NCBI GenBank assembly: GCA_023436685.1
Contig: JAEZIL010000226.1
Span: forward strand, 1 to 25,361
Direction: 5' to 3'
Source: Bacteroidota bacterium
Lineage (GTDB): Bacteria; Bacteroidota; Bacteroidia; Chitinophagales; Chitinophagaceae
Length of the DNA: 25,361 bases
In this document: positions 7,487 through 15,273 of the stretch, piece after piece
Layout of the letters: each line of letters opens with the position of its first letter
Numbering within the stretch: position 1 is the stretch's first letter
Program-made: the position numbers and the translations under genes
Notes under the pieces: model-generated
The model's input: only the letters and a program-made list of their open reading frames with translations
Told to the model about the DNA's origin: nothing
Database searches by the model: none

Positions 7487-8245
7487 CTATTTTTTGTAAT
7501 ACTGTAAAGTTGTTTTTTTGCCATCGAACACAGCATAACTAAAGAACTGTATCCAGTCGCCCAGGTTAATAAACATACTGGTATCTGATAGCGGATACTC
7601 TATAGCGACATGCCTGTGCCCGAAAATAAAATAATCTATATGTTCCTTTTTCAACTTACTGAGGGCAAATTGTACCTGCCACTCTTTATCAGGGCCATAA
7701 AAAGGATGTTCTTCCGCGGTAAAATGTTTAGGACCTAAACGACTAAACCAGCCTGCTAATCCAATACCTGTATCAGGATGTATTCTGCGATACAGCCATT
7801 GGGCCGCAGGGTTCCTCAAAAGCTTTTTTAAGATTTTATATCCATGATCACCCGGGCCAATTCCATCTCCGTGAGCTATAAGAAACTTCTTATTGTTGAA
7901 GCTCCGTTCTATATAATCGTGATGTACGGGTATATTCAATTCTTCTTCAAAATACCCTTGCATCCATAGGTCGTGGTTGCCGGTAAAGGCTTCTATGCTA
8001 ATGCCTTTATCGGTAAGCTCAGCCAGCTTCCCTAAAAAACGTGTATAACCTTTAGGTACTACATTCCTGTATTCAAACCATACATCAAATATGTCTCCTA
8101 CCAGATATATTTTCTCTGCGTCTTTACTTATCTCATCAAGCCATTTACAAATGTATTTTTCACGTGCTATACTGCTAACCCTATCGGGTACACCTAGGTG
8201 AAAATCGGATGCGAAATAAATTTTTTTACCTTCTGGTAAGTCCAT
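7487..8245 (-). CDS. lpxH: UDP-2,3-diacylglucosamine diphosphatase (LpxH-type)
   Basis: Calcineurin-like metallophosphoesterase of 252 residues that hydrolyses UDP-2,3-diacylglucosamine to lipid X in lipid A synthesis. The metal-binding motifs are in family order: SDFHLG (Asp14, His16), GDIFDVWFEY (Asp51), TGNHDLW (Asn90, His91), AHGDG (His125) and FGHRH (His210, His212). The IFDxWFEY element and the C-terminal NLGDWIQFFSY are typical of LpxH rather than generic phosphoesterases. LpxG/LpxI use different folds or motifs. It is the first gene of a minus-strand operon with the SixA-like phosphatase and the kinase-RapZ fusion. It diverges from the methionine operon. Confidence 0.9.
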   Translation of the reverse strand: MDLPEGKKIYFASDFHLGVPDRVSSIAREKYICKWLDEISKDAEKIYLVGDIFDVWFEYRNVVPKGYTRFLGKLAELTDKGISIEAFTGNHDLWMQGYFEEELNIPVHHDYIERSFNNKKFLIAHGDGIGPGDHGYKILKKLLRNPAAQWLYRRIHPDTGIGLAGWFSRLGPKHFTAEEHPFYGPDKEWQVQFALSKLKKEHIDYFIFGHRHVAIEYPLSDTSMFINLGDWIQFFSYAVFDGKKTTLQYYKK

Positions 8246-8362
8246 TTAGTGATTGACTGGATGGGTGTGCAAGTTACTTTAAAATAAGCAAATACACCCA
8301 ATCAGCCTGTAATTAGAAAGCCATTAAAATTTATATATAGTACAGTATGTAACAAAAATTTA

Positions 8363-8395
8363 TTTGGTAGTTTGAAAATCGCGTTTATATCTTTG
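8363..8395 (+). promoter_or_regulatory. Promoter of the SAM-regulated methionine operon
   Basis: TTTG (8363-8366) is followed after 21 bases by TATCTTTG (8388-8395), an exact match to the Bacteroidota -7 consensus TAnnTTTG. Transcription would begin near 8400, about 20 bases before the riboswitch aptamer, which supports the assignment. Confidence 0.8.
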
Positions 8396-8418
8396 CATCA
8401 GTTCTTTACAAACGTTCG

Positions 8419-8531
8419 CTTATCAAGAAAGGCAGAGGGTAATGGCCCGATGAAGCCTTAGCAACCTCTTCAACGCAAGTTGAAAGCTGGTGCTAATTCC
8501 ATCCTGATCCGCAAGGTTCGGGGTAGATAAG
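8419..8531 (+). ncRNA. SAM-I (S-box) riboswitch aptamer
   Basis: The conserved S-box framework is readable. The P1 strands CTTATC (8419-8424) and GATAAG (8526-8531) pair. The P2/kink-turn region follows with GGCAGAGGG, the pseudoknot-bearing stretch around TGGCCCGATGAAGCC, and AGCAACCTCT. P3 is a perfect 6-bp stem TTCAAC/GTTGAA (8469-8474 with 8479-8484) capped by a GCAA tetraloop. The conserved GGTGCTAATTCC lies at 8489-8500. P4 then forms with the GATCCGCAAGGTTC region. Placement between a clear promoter and methionine-pathway genes agrees. Binding of S-adenosylmethionine stabilises P1. Confidence 0.95.
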
Positions 8532-8604
8532 TCAGATGCAAAAGTTTTAACACAGTGTGCAGCAATGCACTTCTGCATATAACTCTAAGCTCTTCTGATT
8601 TATC
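8526..8604 (+). promoter_or_regulatory. Riboswitch antiterminator pairing
   Basis: Bases 8526-8536 (the 3' strand of P1 plus CAGA-side flank) can pair with 8594-8604. The 11 contiguous pairs are all Watson-Crick except one G-U. The second segment is the top of the terminator stem and its loop, so P1 plus terminator and antiterminator are mutually exclusive. This predicts transcription when SAM is low and termination when SAM is high. Confidence 0.85.
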
Positions 8605-8618
8605 GGAAGAGCTTTTTT
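8587..8618 (+). terminator. Riboswitch expression-platform terminator
   Basis: A 12-bp stem (8587-8598 with 8603-8614; one U-G pair; loop TTTA) is followed by a run of Ts through 8618. It lies 55 bases past the aptamer and 105 bases before the first gene. Confidence 0.92.
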
Positions 8619-8722
8619 ATTACACATACTGTAATAGTAAAAACTCTCCCGGTAATTTTCTTTGGTACGTCGTCGTGCGTATGGAATGCAAAACATTCGT
8701 CACAATTAAAACCAAAGAAATA

Positions 8723-9904
8723 ATGAGCGACGCAACGAAACTGATCCACAGCATTCCGGTAGATCCACTTACAGGTTCCATCTCTGTACCCATCTACCAA
8801 ACATCTACTTTCGTTCAAGAAGCACCCGGCGTGCATAAGGGTTACGATTATGCACGTAGCAACAACCCAACGCGAGAAACACTTGAGAAAGTAATAGCAG
8901 AACTAGAGGATGGTGCAAAAGGTTATGCCTTTGCCAGTGGGCTGGCAGCTATCGATGCTGTAGTAAAACTGCTGCAAAGTGGTGATGAGATATTGGCGGT
9001 AGATGATATATACGGAGGTGCCTTCAGGTTGTTCACACATATCTACAAAAAGTTCGGCATCAACGTGAACTATACCGACACTACCAGCATCACCAATGTG
9101 ATAGATGCACTCACCCCTAACACTAAGTTGATATGGCTGGAAACGCCTACTAACCCCACGCTGAAAATATCAGATATTGAAGCTATTTCAGCCATCGCCA
9201 AACAACATGGCATTTTGCTTTGCGTAGACAACACCTTTGCTTCGCCTGCGTTGCAACAGCCTATAAAACTGGGCGCTGATATAGTAGTGCACAGCGCTAC
9301 CAAATACCTGGGGGGCCACAGCGACCTGATAGCGGGGCTAGTAGTAACCGCTACACAAGAACTAGGCGACCAGATAAAATTCATACAAAATGCAAGCGGC
9401 GCTATACTGGCACCACACGATAGCTGGCTGGTAATACGTGGTATTGAAACACTGCATTTACGTGTGCAACAACACAGTAAGAACGCACAGGCCGTAGCCC
9501 AATACCTGCAGCAGCACCCTGCTATCGACAAAGAGTACTACCCTGGTTTGAAAAACCATCACAACCATGATATTGCGGCCAAACAACAATCGGGCTTTGG
9601 GGGTATTGTAACCTTTACGCTGAAAGAAGATACCGAACTGGCTGCGAAAACTGTTGTTTGTAGTACACAATACTTCAAACTGGCAGAAAGCCTGGGTGGC
9701 GTAAAAAGCCTGTTGTGCCACCCTGCAACCATGACCCATAAATCGATACCTGTAGATCAACGCCATGCAGCTGGGGTAGTTGATAGCCTGATACGCTTGA
9801 GCATAGGCCTGGAAGATGTAAACGACCTGATAGCAGATATAGAACAAGCGTTACAGAAGGTGTATATCAACCAACCAGCCGAAACAATAGCAGCATTCCA
9901 ATAA
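8723..9904 (+). CDS. Trans-sulfuration PLP enzyme (cystathionine gamma-synthase/lyase family)
   Basis: Cys/Met-metabolism PLP enzyme of 393 residues. The start is ATG at 8723 (MSDATKLIHSIPVDPLTG). Upstream in-frame starts at 8681 and 8555 add sequence that is not family-like, and the latter lies inside the riboswitch platform. Motifs include YDYARSNNPTR, ASGLAAIDAV, DDIYGGAFRL, VDNTFASPALQ and the PLP lysine in SATKYLGGHSD (Lys194). The C-terminal SLGGVKSLLCHPATMTH is also typical. Members act as cystathionine gamma-synthase, gamma-lyase, beta-lyase or O-acylhomoserine sulfhydrylase, and sequence alone does not separate these. SAM-I control and the downstream homoserine dehydrogenase favour a biosynthetic role making cystathionine or homocysteine from an activated homoserine. 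Confidence 0.92.
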   Translation: MSDATKLIHSIPVDPLTGSISVPIYQTSTFVQEAPGVHKGYDYARSNNPTRETLEKVIAELEDGAKGYAFASGLAAIDAVVKLLQSGDEILAVDDIYGGAFRLFTHIYKKFGINVNYTDTTSITNVIDALTPNTKLIWLETPTNPTLKISDIEAISAIAKQHGILLCVDNTFASPALQQPIKLGADIVVHSATKYLGGHSDLIAGLVVTATQELGDQIKFIQNASGAILAPHDSWLVIRGIETLHLRVQQHSKNAQAVAQYLQQHPAIDKEYYPGLKNHHNHDIAAKQQSGFGGIVTFTLKEDTELAAKTVVCSTQYFKLAESLGGVKSLLCHPATMTHKSIPVDQRHAAGVVDSLIRLSIGLEDVNDLIADIEQALQKVYINQPAETIAAFQ

Positions 9905-9943
9905 TTACCAACAAACTGTTTAAACAATTCAAACTAATTCAAC

Positions 9944-11200
9944 ATGTCTATCCAACAAAAGAAATTAAACATTGGCCTGTTTGGCTTTGGCGTAGTAGGT
10001 ACTGGCCTTTACAAAGTTTTACAACAAACACCATCGCTAAACGCGCAGATACAAAAAGTATGTATCAAACACCCTGAAAAAAAACGTGAAGCACCTCAGC
10101 AACTATTTACAACAGAAGCAAATACCTTACTAAACAATAAAGACATTAACGTAATAGTAGAGCTGATAGATGATGCAGATGCCGCTTATTTTATTGTAAG
10201 CAATGCTTTAAAATCTGGCAAAGCTGTGGTAAGCGCCAACAAAAAAATGATAGCCGAACATCTTATAGAATTATTAGAACTACAGGAAAAATACAATGTG
10301 CCTTTTCTATACGAGTCAGCTTGTTGCGCCAGCATACCCGTTATCCGAAATCTGGAAGAGTATTACGATAATGACCTGCTGCAAAGCATTAGTGGTATAG
10401 TGAACGGATCGACCAATTATATCCTCACACGTGTATCAGAAGATAAAAAAGATTTTCAACAGGCACTGTTACAAGCGCAGATAGAAGGATTTGCAGAAAG
10501 CGATCCCACATTGGATATAGAAGGAATTGATGCAGTGAACAAGCTATCTATACTATTAACACATGCCTATGGTATAATAAGTGACCCTAAAGAAATAGTG
10601 CATGCCGGCATTAGTCAGCTGCAAGAACATGATGCTGTATTTGCTAAAGAAAAGGACTATGAGATAAAACTGGTAGCCCAAGCTAAAAAGCTGAATAACG
10701 GGCAGATAGCCGCATTTGTACTACCACAGTTTGTAACAAGTGAAAGCCAGCTTAACAATGTAAAAAATGAATACAACGGCGTAGTAATAGAAAGTGGTTT
10801 TGCTGATAAACAATTTTTCTACGGGAAGGGTGCTGGCAGTTTTCCTACCGCATCTGCTGTATTAAGCGATCTTTCAGCATTGCGGTATGACTACAAATAC
10901 GAATACAAAAAATTAAAACAAAGCAATAAACCTTCTCTCACCAACGATTTCCTGCTGCGCGTATACATTAGCTTCGAAGGCTTGTTTCAAGTGCCGCACG
11001 AGCGTTTTGAACGTATTGAAGAATGGAGCAGCAATGACAGGCGATGTTATGTAATTGGAGTTATCCAGTTTTCCAGGCTGGCAAATGAGGACTGGTGGCG
11101 CAAAAAAAATGCATCGCTAATAGTATGTCCCGACGCTTTTGTTGAAGATGAAGTTTTTCAGGAAGCGACCCTACAAGACAGTACATTGATCATAGCTTAA
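9944..11200 (+). CDS. hom: Homoserine dehydrogenase
   Basis: NAD(P)-dependent reduction of aspartate semialdehyde to homoserine, the branch-point precursor of methionine and threonine. The product has 418 residues. The Rossmann motif GFGVVGTG is at 14-21, and KAVVSANKKMIAE is at 93-105. GIVNGSTNYIL is at 151-161. The catalytic signature QIEGFAESDPTLDIEGIDAVNK carries Asp196 and Lys200. There is no fused aspartate kinase domain. The last 90 residues occupy the place of the regulatory ACT domain of long bacterial forms but do not show a clear ACT pattern. The gene follows the transsulfuration gene by 39 bases and is presumably under the same SAM riboswitch. Its stop codon shares TTAA with the stop of the convergent gene. 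Confidence 0.93.
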   Translation: MSIQQKKLNIGLFGFGVVGTGLYKVLQQTPSLNAQIQKVCIKHPEKKREAPQQLFTTEANTLLNNKDINVIVELIDDADAAYFIVSNALKSGKAVVSANKKMIAEHLIELLELQEKYNVPFLYESACCASIPVIRNLEEYYDNDLLQSISGIVNGSTNYILTRVSEDKKDFQQALLQAQIEGFAESDPTLDIEGIDAVNKLSILLTHAYGIISDPKEIVHAGISQLQEHDAVFAKEKDYEIKLVAQAKKLNNGQIAAFVLPQFVTSESQLNNVKNEYNGVVIESGFADKQFFYGKGAGSFPTASAVLSDLSALRYDYKYEYKKLKQSNKPSLTNDFLLRVYISFEGLFQVPHERFERIEEWSSNDRRCYVIGVIQFSRLANEDWWRKKNASLIVCPDAFVEDEVFQEATLQDSTLIIA

Positions 11201-11976
11201 AAACGCTCCTCAGCACCCAAACCGAATAGGGCATAATCATATACGGCCGGGTCATCAGGGTTCAGTTCACTAAGCTGTTGGGTAAGCGCTAAGGCATTGT
11301 TCCAATCCGACTTATTATTTGGCAATAATTGAAGACGCTCCGCAACCCGTGCCACGTGCACATCAAGCGGGCATACTAACTGGCGTGGACTTATCTTCTC
11401 CCATATACCCAGGTCCACGCCGTTGGTATCTTTCCGCACCATCCAGCGCAAGTACATATTGATACGTTTACAGGCCGACTTGCGTGCAGGTGTTGCAATG
11501 TGCTTACGTGTGCGCTCAGGATGTTCTATTGAAAAAAAATACTCGTGAAAATGAACCAATGCCCGCTCTACCGTATCGTCAGTATACACTGCTTCAGGCA
11601 CAAATGCATCCTCCAACGACTCGTGTGCACGATAGTGATAGCGCAACAGATGTATAAAATATAAAAGATCGGTAGCGTTGAACGTTCGGTGCGCAAAGGT
11701 GAGGAAACGTTTCATATCCGTTTCTTCGTGATGCAGGATGAAATCGTGCGGGCTGTGATCCATCCACTGCATTAGCTTCCGGTTACTATTTATAATAGTA
11801 GTGCGGTTGCCCCAGGCAAGTACAGCCGCAAAAAGCCCCGATATTTCTTTGTCTTGCTTTTTGCTGAATGAGTGAGGTATACATACAGGATCGCCTTTAA
11901 TAAAAGAAGGCTGATTATACAGCCTTACTTTTTCATCCAATAAATTTTTAATTTGATGTATCCTCACTTTGTTCAT
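11197..11976 (-). CDS. TIGR02757 (DUF2400) family protein
   Basis: A 259-residue protein of a family common in Bacteroidota and of unknown function. Recognisable family blocks are GLFAAVLAWGNRTTIINS (residues 47-64), SACKRINMYLRWMVRKD (168-184), and WEKISPRQLVCPLDVHVARVAERLQLL (192-218). The LDVHVARV segment resembles the catalytic-Asp helix of HhH-GPD DNA glycosylases (Asp205 in the position of the catalytic aspartate), but a clear helix-hairpin-helix glycine loop is missing. A DNA-repair link is therefore inference. Its start codon overlaps the stop of the upstream cyclophilin gene by one base (TAATG), suggesting translational coupling. Confidence 0.85.
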   Translation of the reverse strand: MNKVRIHQIKNLLDEKVRLYNQPSFIKGDPVCIPHSFSKKQDKEISGLFAAVLAWGNRTTIINSNRKLMQWMDHSPHDFILHHEETDMKRFLTFAHRTFNATDLLYFIHLLRYHYRAHESLEDAFVPEAVYTDDTVERALVHFHEYFFSIEHPERTRKHIATPARKSACKRINMYLRWMVRKDTNGVDLGIWEKISPRQLVCPLDVHVARVAERLQLLPNNKSDWNNALALTQQLSELNPDDPAVYDYALFGLGAEERF

Positions 11977-12647
11977 TAGAATATACCCAATACCTTTTTC
12001 TTTTTAACGCGTACTTTTATCATACGAATATCTTTAGCAGGTCTGTCAGTTTGGTTACGTGGCTCTGCAGCAATTCTTTCTACTACATCCATCCCTTCTT
12101 CTACCATGCCAAACACAGTATAGCTACCATCTAAATGCGGTGTACCACCTTTATTCTTATATATATTACGTTGTACAGGGGTAAATTTGCGTCCTGTTTT
12201 TGCTGATATATTGTCGAGTTCGCTATCAGTGAATTTTTTTCCAAGTACTATATAAAACTGGCAACCTGAAGAAGCTTTTTCAGGGTTATTATCGCGAGCC
12301 ATACCTACCGCCCCGTGTTTATGATAGTTTACCAAATTTATTTCAGCGGGAATCTTATATCCCACATCACCTTCGCCCAACTGTTTATCAGCGTCAGCTC
12401 TTTTCGAATCAGGATCGCCTCCTTGTATTACAAATTGAGGTATAACCCTGTGAAAAAGCGTACTATCATAAAATTTCTCCTTTGTAAGCTTTAACATATT
12501 ATCCCGATGTTTGGGTGTATTCTCATATAACGCTATTACTATATCGCCATATTCGGTTTTAATGGAAATTTTATCCTTGTGTATTTTTTGTGCAAAGCTT
12601 GTTGTAAACAAACAGATACCCATAAGGGTAAATAAGGTTCTTCTCAT
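11976..12647 (-). CDS. Secreted peptidyl-prolyl cis-trans isomerase, cyclophilin type
   Basis: Proline isomerase of 223 residues. I start at 12647 (MRRTLFTLMGICLFTTSFAQ), which gives a clean signal peptide ending near AQ; the in-frame start 12 codons upstream would bury it. The cyclophilin domain starts with ISIKTEYGDIVIALYENTPKH. It contains STLFHRVIPQFVIQGGDP, with the catalytic Arg and Phe of FHRVIPxFxIQGGD, and GMARDNNPEKASSGCQFYIVLG, where Cys replaces the more common Ser in GSQFF. An insertion between the latter block and SYTVFGMVEEGMDVV (residues about 148-175, Lys-rich) is usual in Bacteroidota homologues. It is probably periplasmic and helps fold exported proteins. It is followed by, and coupled to, the TIGR02757 gene. 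Confidence 0.92.
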   Translation of the reverse strand: MRRTLFTLMGICLFTTSFAQKIHKDKISIKTEYGDIVIALYENTPKHRDNMLKLTKEKFYDSTLFHRVIPQFVIQGGDPDSKRADADKQLGEGDVGYKIPAEINLVNYHKHGAVGMARDNNPEKASSGCQFYIVLGKKFTDSELDNISAKTGRKFTPVQRNIYKNKGGTPHLDGSYTVFGMVEEGMDVVERIAAEPRNQTDRPAKDIRMIKVRVKKKKVLGIF

Positions 12648-12713
12648 TGCTGGTATAGAATTATTGTGCGAACATAGTGACAAAAAATTAAATTAGCTTA
12701 TTATATACTCTTT

Positions 12714-13823
12714 ATGGGGCGTAAAACACAAACGGTATTAGGCGTATTTATGCCCGACTGGATTACAGGTTATACGAAAAGAAAACCCGTAGTACCATTT
12801 AACCCTACACGCTCTGAACGTATAAGACCCGAAACGCTACAACCTGTTTATACTGTATTCCGGTACAATGCTGAAGAATATACCGAAGGGGATTCTACCT
12901 TAGGCAAAGCATGTGCCTTTGCAGAACCCGATACGAAAGTGACCTGGATAAATGTAGATGGGCTAAAAAAGAGTGACATTGAGGATTTGGCTGCAACATA
13001 CAATATACACCAATTGATAGTTGAAGACATTTTGAGCTCGGGGCAGCGGGCTAAAATGGATGAAACTGACGAAGTGATATTCTGTCTATTACCTATGTTA
13101 TATTACAACTCCGGTACGGGCGAAATAGAAACCGAGCAGGTAAGTATTATATTAGGAAAGGGGTTTGTTATTTCCTTCCAGGAAGATAAGGAACGCGATG
13201 TATTTGAACCTGTACGCGAGCGGATAAGAAATAATCATGTAAAAACACGCCAAAGGCCTGCAGATTATCTTTGTTACAGCCTGGTAGATGTTATTGTAGA
13301 CAGCTATTTTGGTGTGATTGATAAGATAAATGAAAGACTTGAACGACTTGAAGATGCCCTTATATTGCAAAAAGAGAAGGATGCAATGGCAAAGATCAGC
13401 ATACTGCGTAGAGTAGTGCTTGACTTAAAGCGTTACATCTCGCCCGTGCGGGATCTAGTAGGAGGATTGCTACGTAGCGATAGCCCCCTGCTTGAAGAAC
13501 GCCATTCGAAGTATTATAAAGATGTTTTAGACCATATTACGCAGGCTAACGAATATGTAGACAATTACCGCGAGATGTTGGTCAACCTACAGGATCTGTC
13601 AATGAGCCAGGTAAATATCAGAATGAATAAGGTAATGAAAGTATTTACTATGGTAGCTACGCTTTTAGCACCCCCTACCGTAATAGGGGGCATATTCGGT
13701 ATGAACTTTGATGTGATACCCTTTACTCATCAGGCCACAGGATTTTATTTAGCTGTTGCTGTGATGCTCATCATACCCTTAATAATGTTGATATGGTTTA
13801 AAAGGCAGGGGTGGTTTGACTAG
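12714..13823 (+). CDS. corA: CorA-family magnesium/cobalt transporter
   Basis: Pentameric divalent-cation channel of 369 residues. There is a large cytoplasmic N-terminal domain and a long stalk-like helix (about 185-305, rich in charged residues such as INERLERLEDAL). Two C-terminal membrane helices follow (about 307-328 and 343-362). The selectivity motif is GMNF at 329-332, preceded by Phe rather than the usual Tyr. The periplasmic loop between the helices is short (DVIPFTHQATG). The C-terminus ends in Lys/Arg-rich WFKRQGWFD, as in other members. The ATG at 12714 lies in an AT-rich gap of 66 bases from the divergent cyclophilin gene. Exact ion preference (Mg, Co or Zn) cannot be read from the sequence. 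Confidence 0.94.
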   Translation: MGRKTQTVLGVFMPDWITGYTKRKPVVPFNPTRSERIRPETLQPVYTVFRYNAEEYTEGDSTLGKACAFAEPDTKVTWINVDGLKKSDIEDLAATYNIHQLIVEDILSSGQRAKMDETDEVIFCLLPMLYYNSGTGEIETEQVSIILGKGFVISFQEDKERDVFEPVRERIRNNHVKTRQRPADYLCYSLVDVIVDSYFGVIDKINERLERLEDALILQKEKDAMAKISILRRVVLDLKRYISPVRDLVGGLLRSDSPLLEERHSKYYKDVLDHITQANEYVDNYREMLVNLQDLSMSQVNIRMNKVMKVFTMVATLLAPPTVIGGIFGMNFDVIPFTHQATGFYLAVAVMLIIPLIMLIWFKRQGWFD

Positions 13824-13887
13824 CTTTAGATAGAAACTTAACAGAAATATCTATTTTTACCCTAAATACTCATACGACTACTTATTC

Positions 13888-14754
13888 ATGCAAAGCAGCA
13901 ACAGTAATCAAAATGCACTTGCCCGGTTTTATAATGATTTTATAAACCTATTACGGTATTGCGTTGCACATATTAGAAACCACTGGATACTGTTTTTTTC
14001 GTGTATTATAATTGCAACCACTATATTGTATCTCAAGGTAAATGGTGGTAAAAAATATTACGATATATCTTTTACTGTTTCTTATGAGGAACTAGCCAGA
14101 AAGATATACGGCGATCGACTTTCTAAAATCAATACGTTGCTGGAACTGCGCCAATATGACAAATTAATAAACTATTTAGGTGTAAATAAAGATATTGCGC
14201 AAAAACTATTAAGTGTAAGAGGTAAAAACATACTGGGTGAGGATTTAACGGAAGACATGAACCTTGAGAAGATACCTTTTGTTGTTACAATGAGAGTTAA
14301 GGACACAAATTCCATTACAGAATTGCAAAATGGTATAGTAAACTATCTGGAAACAGGTACGCCTTATCTGGTAAGTAGAAAAGCTATTAAAATGGAAGAA
14401 GTTGACAATGAGATTTTGTTTATAGATAAGCAACTATCAATGATGGATAGTTTAAAGCGTAGATATAATGAAATATCATTTGCCAATAGCGAGATCATGA
14501 ATTCTGCCGATGAAAAAGCTCAAACATCTTTAGGGTCAGTATACTCATTTTCCTACACGCTTTATAAAAGAAAGCAGGAATTACTACGCAAAAAGGCTAT
14601 GCCTAATAATTTGCAAATAATTGACGATGCGATAGTACCTGAAGAAACCAAAAAGCCGCTATTACTTCTTGTTCTGGCAGGCATTGTAGCAGGCAGTATG
14701 ATCTATGTAGTTATTGCCGGTATATTAATGCCCGTATTCAGAAGAATTGATTAA
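13888..14754 (+). CDS. Wzz-like two-helix membrane protein, function unknown
   Basis: A 288-residue protein with the topology of polysaccharide co-polymerases. It has a short cytoplasmic N-terminus, a first membrane helix (about 32-49), a long periplasmic region with helical, charged stretches (about 95-235), and a second helix (about 257-281) just before the Arg-rich C-terminus. A PEETKKP segment precedes the last helix, similar to the Pro-rich segment before TM2 in Wzz proteins. I do not see a confident Wzz signature at the N-terminus, so the family call rests on topology. A chain-length or export-related envelope role is inference. No glycan genes are adjacent. It follows corA by 64 bases, and its stop shares TTAA with the convergent epimerase gene. 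Confidence 0.6.
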   Translation: MQSSNSNQNALARFYNDFINLLRYCVAHIRNHWILFFSCIIIATTILYLKVNGGKKYYDISFTVSYEELARKIYGDRLSKINTLLELRQYDKLINYLGVNKDIAQKLLSVRGKNILGEDLTEDMNLEKIPFVVTMRVKDTNSITELQNGIVNYLETGTPYLVSRKAIKMEEVDNEILFIDKQLSMMDSLKRRYNEISFANSEIMNSADEKAQTSLGSVYSFSYTLYKRKQELLRKKAMPNNLQIIDDAIVPEETKKPLLLLVLAGIVAGSMIYVVIAGILMPVFRRID

Positions 14755-15158
14755 ACGATCTCCTGGCACAGTTCTACTAAAATTCCATTGGTACTTTTAG
14801 GATGTAAAAAGCATATCTTTTTGTTATCAGCACCAAGCTTAGGTTCCGAGCTAAGCAACTCAAAACCCAACGCTTGCAATCGCTTCATTTCAGCTTCTAT
14901 ATTTTCCACTTCAAAAGCGAGGTGATGAATGCCTTCTCCTTTTTTTGAGATAAACTTTGAAATAGCACTATTATCATTGGATGCTTGCAGCAATTCAATT
15001 TTGGCTTCTCCTGTTTTAAAAAAAGCTGTCTTTACGCCTTCGCTTACTACTTCTTCCGTTTTGTAGCATGGCGTATTCAGCAATTGTTCAAATAGCGGAA
15101 TAGATTTAGCCAAATCTTTTACTGCTATACCTATATGCTCAATATTCAGCATTTTCAA
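14751..15158 (-). CDS. mce: Methylmalonyl-CoA epimerase (VOC family)
   Basis: Interconverts (R)- and (S)-methylmalonyl-CoA, linking propionyl-CoA and succinyl-CoA metabolism. The protein has 135 residues, one vicinal-oxygen-chelate module pair. Candidate metal ligands are His8 in EHIGIAV, Glu55 in AKIELLQ, the His-His pair in EGIHHLAFEV (78-79) and Glu129 in GILVELCQ. The motifs HIGIAVKDL and GxHHLAFEV are those of the epimerase rather than of glyoxalase I or bleomycin-resistance proteins. An alternative ATG two codons in (15152) is equally plausible. It stands alone, with no mutase genes nearby. Confidence 0.9.
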   Translation of the reverse strand: MKMLNIEHIGIAVKDLAKSIPLFEQLLNTPCYKTEEVVSEGVKTAFFKTGEAKIELLQASNDNSAISKFISKKGEGIHHLAFEVENIEAEMKRLQALGFELLSSEPKLGADNKKICFLHPKSTNGILVELCQEIV

Positions 15159-15226
15159 TAAGTTTTACAAATGGTATTATATAAAGCCGCAATGTGCTTC
15201 GATGCCCTAAAGTAGCTCATTTGACA

Positions 15227-15234
15227 TAACTTTG
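15227..15234 (+). promoter_or_regulatory. Possible -7 element of the iscS promoter
   Basis: TAACTTTG matches TAnnTTTG and lies 39 bases before the iscS start. No good TTTG/TTG element is present at the expected distance upstream, so only half of the promoter is supported. Confidence 0.45.
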
Positions 15235-15273
15235 CGGTAATGTGTAAAGATAATAGTATCACATTATTTTTAA

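Noticed and set aside
7477..7536. 20-residue extension of the SixA-like phosphatase
   Set aside because: It would overlap lpxH by 50 bases and push the RHA motif away from its normal N-terminal place.
8262..8300. Inverted repeat TGGGTGT/ACACCCA in the lpxH-met divergent gap
   Set aside because: Seven base pairs around a 25-base loop with no T run; could be an operator, but chance is as likely in an AT-rich gap.
8555..8722. Long N-terminal extension of the transsulfuration enzyme from a GTG at 8555 or ATG at 8681
   Set aside because: The GTG lies inside the riboswitch platform and the added residues are encoded by the terminator hairpin; they have no family similarity. The conserved N-terminus starts at 8723.
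9070..9847. Two long open frames opposite the transsulfuration gene
   Set aside because: Shadows of a well-supported gene; the cysteine- and valine-rich translations have no domain or signal.
14654..14660. Another AGCCGCT heptamer
   Set aside because: A single copy inside the Wzz-like coding sequence with no inverted partner; not a terminator.
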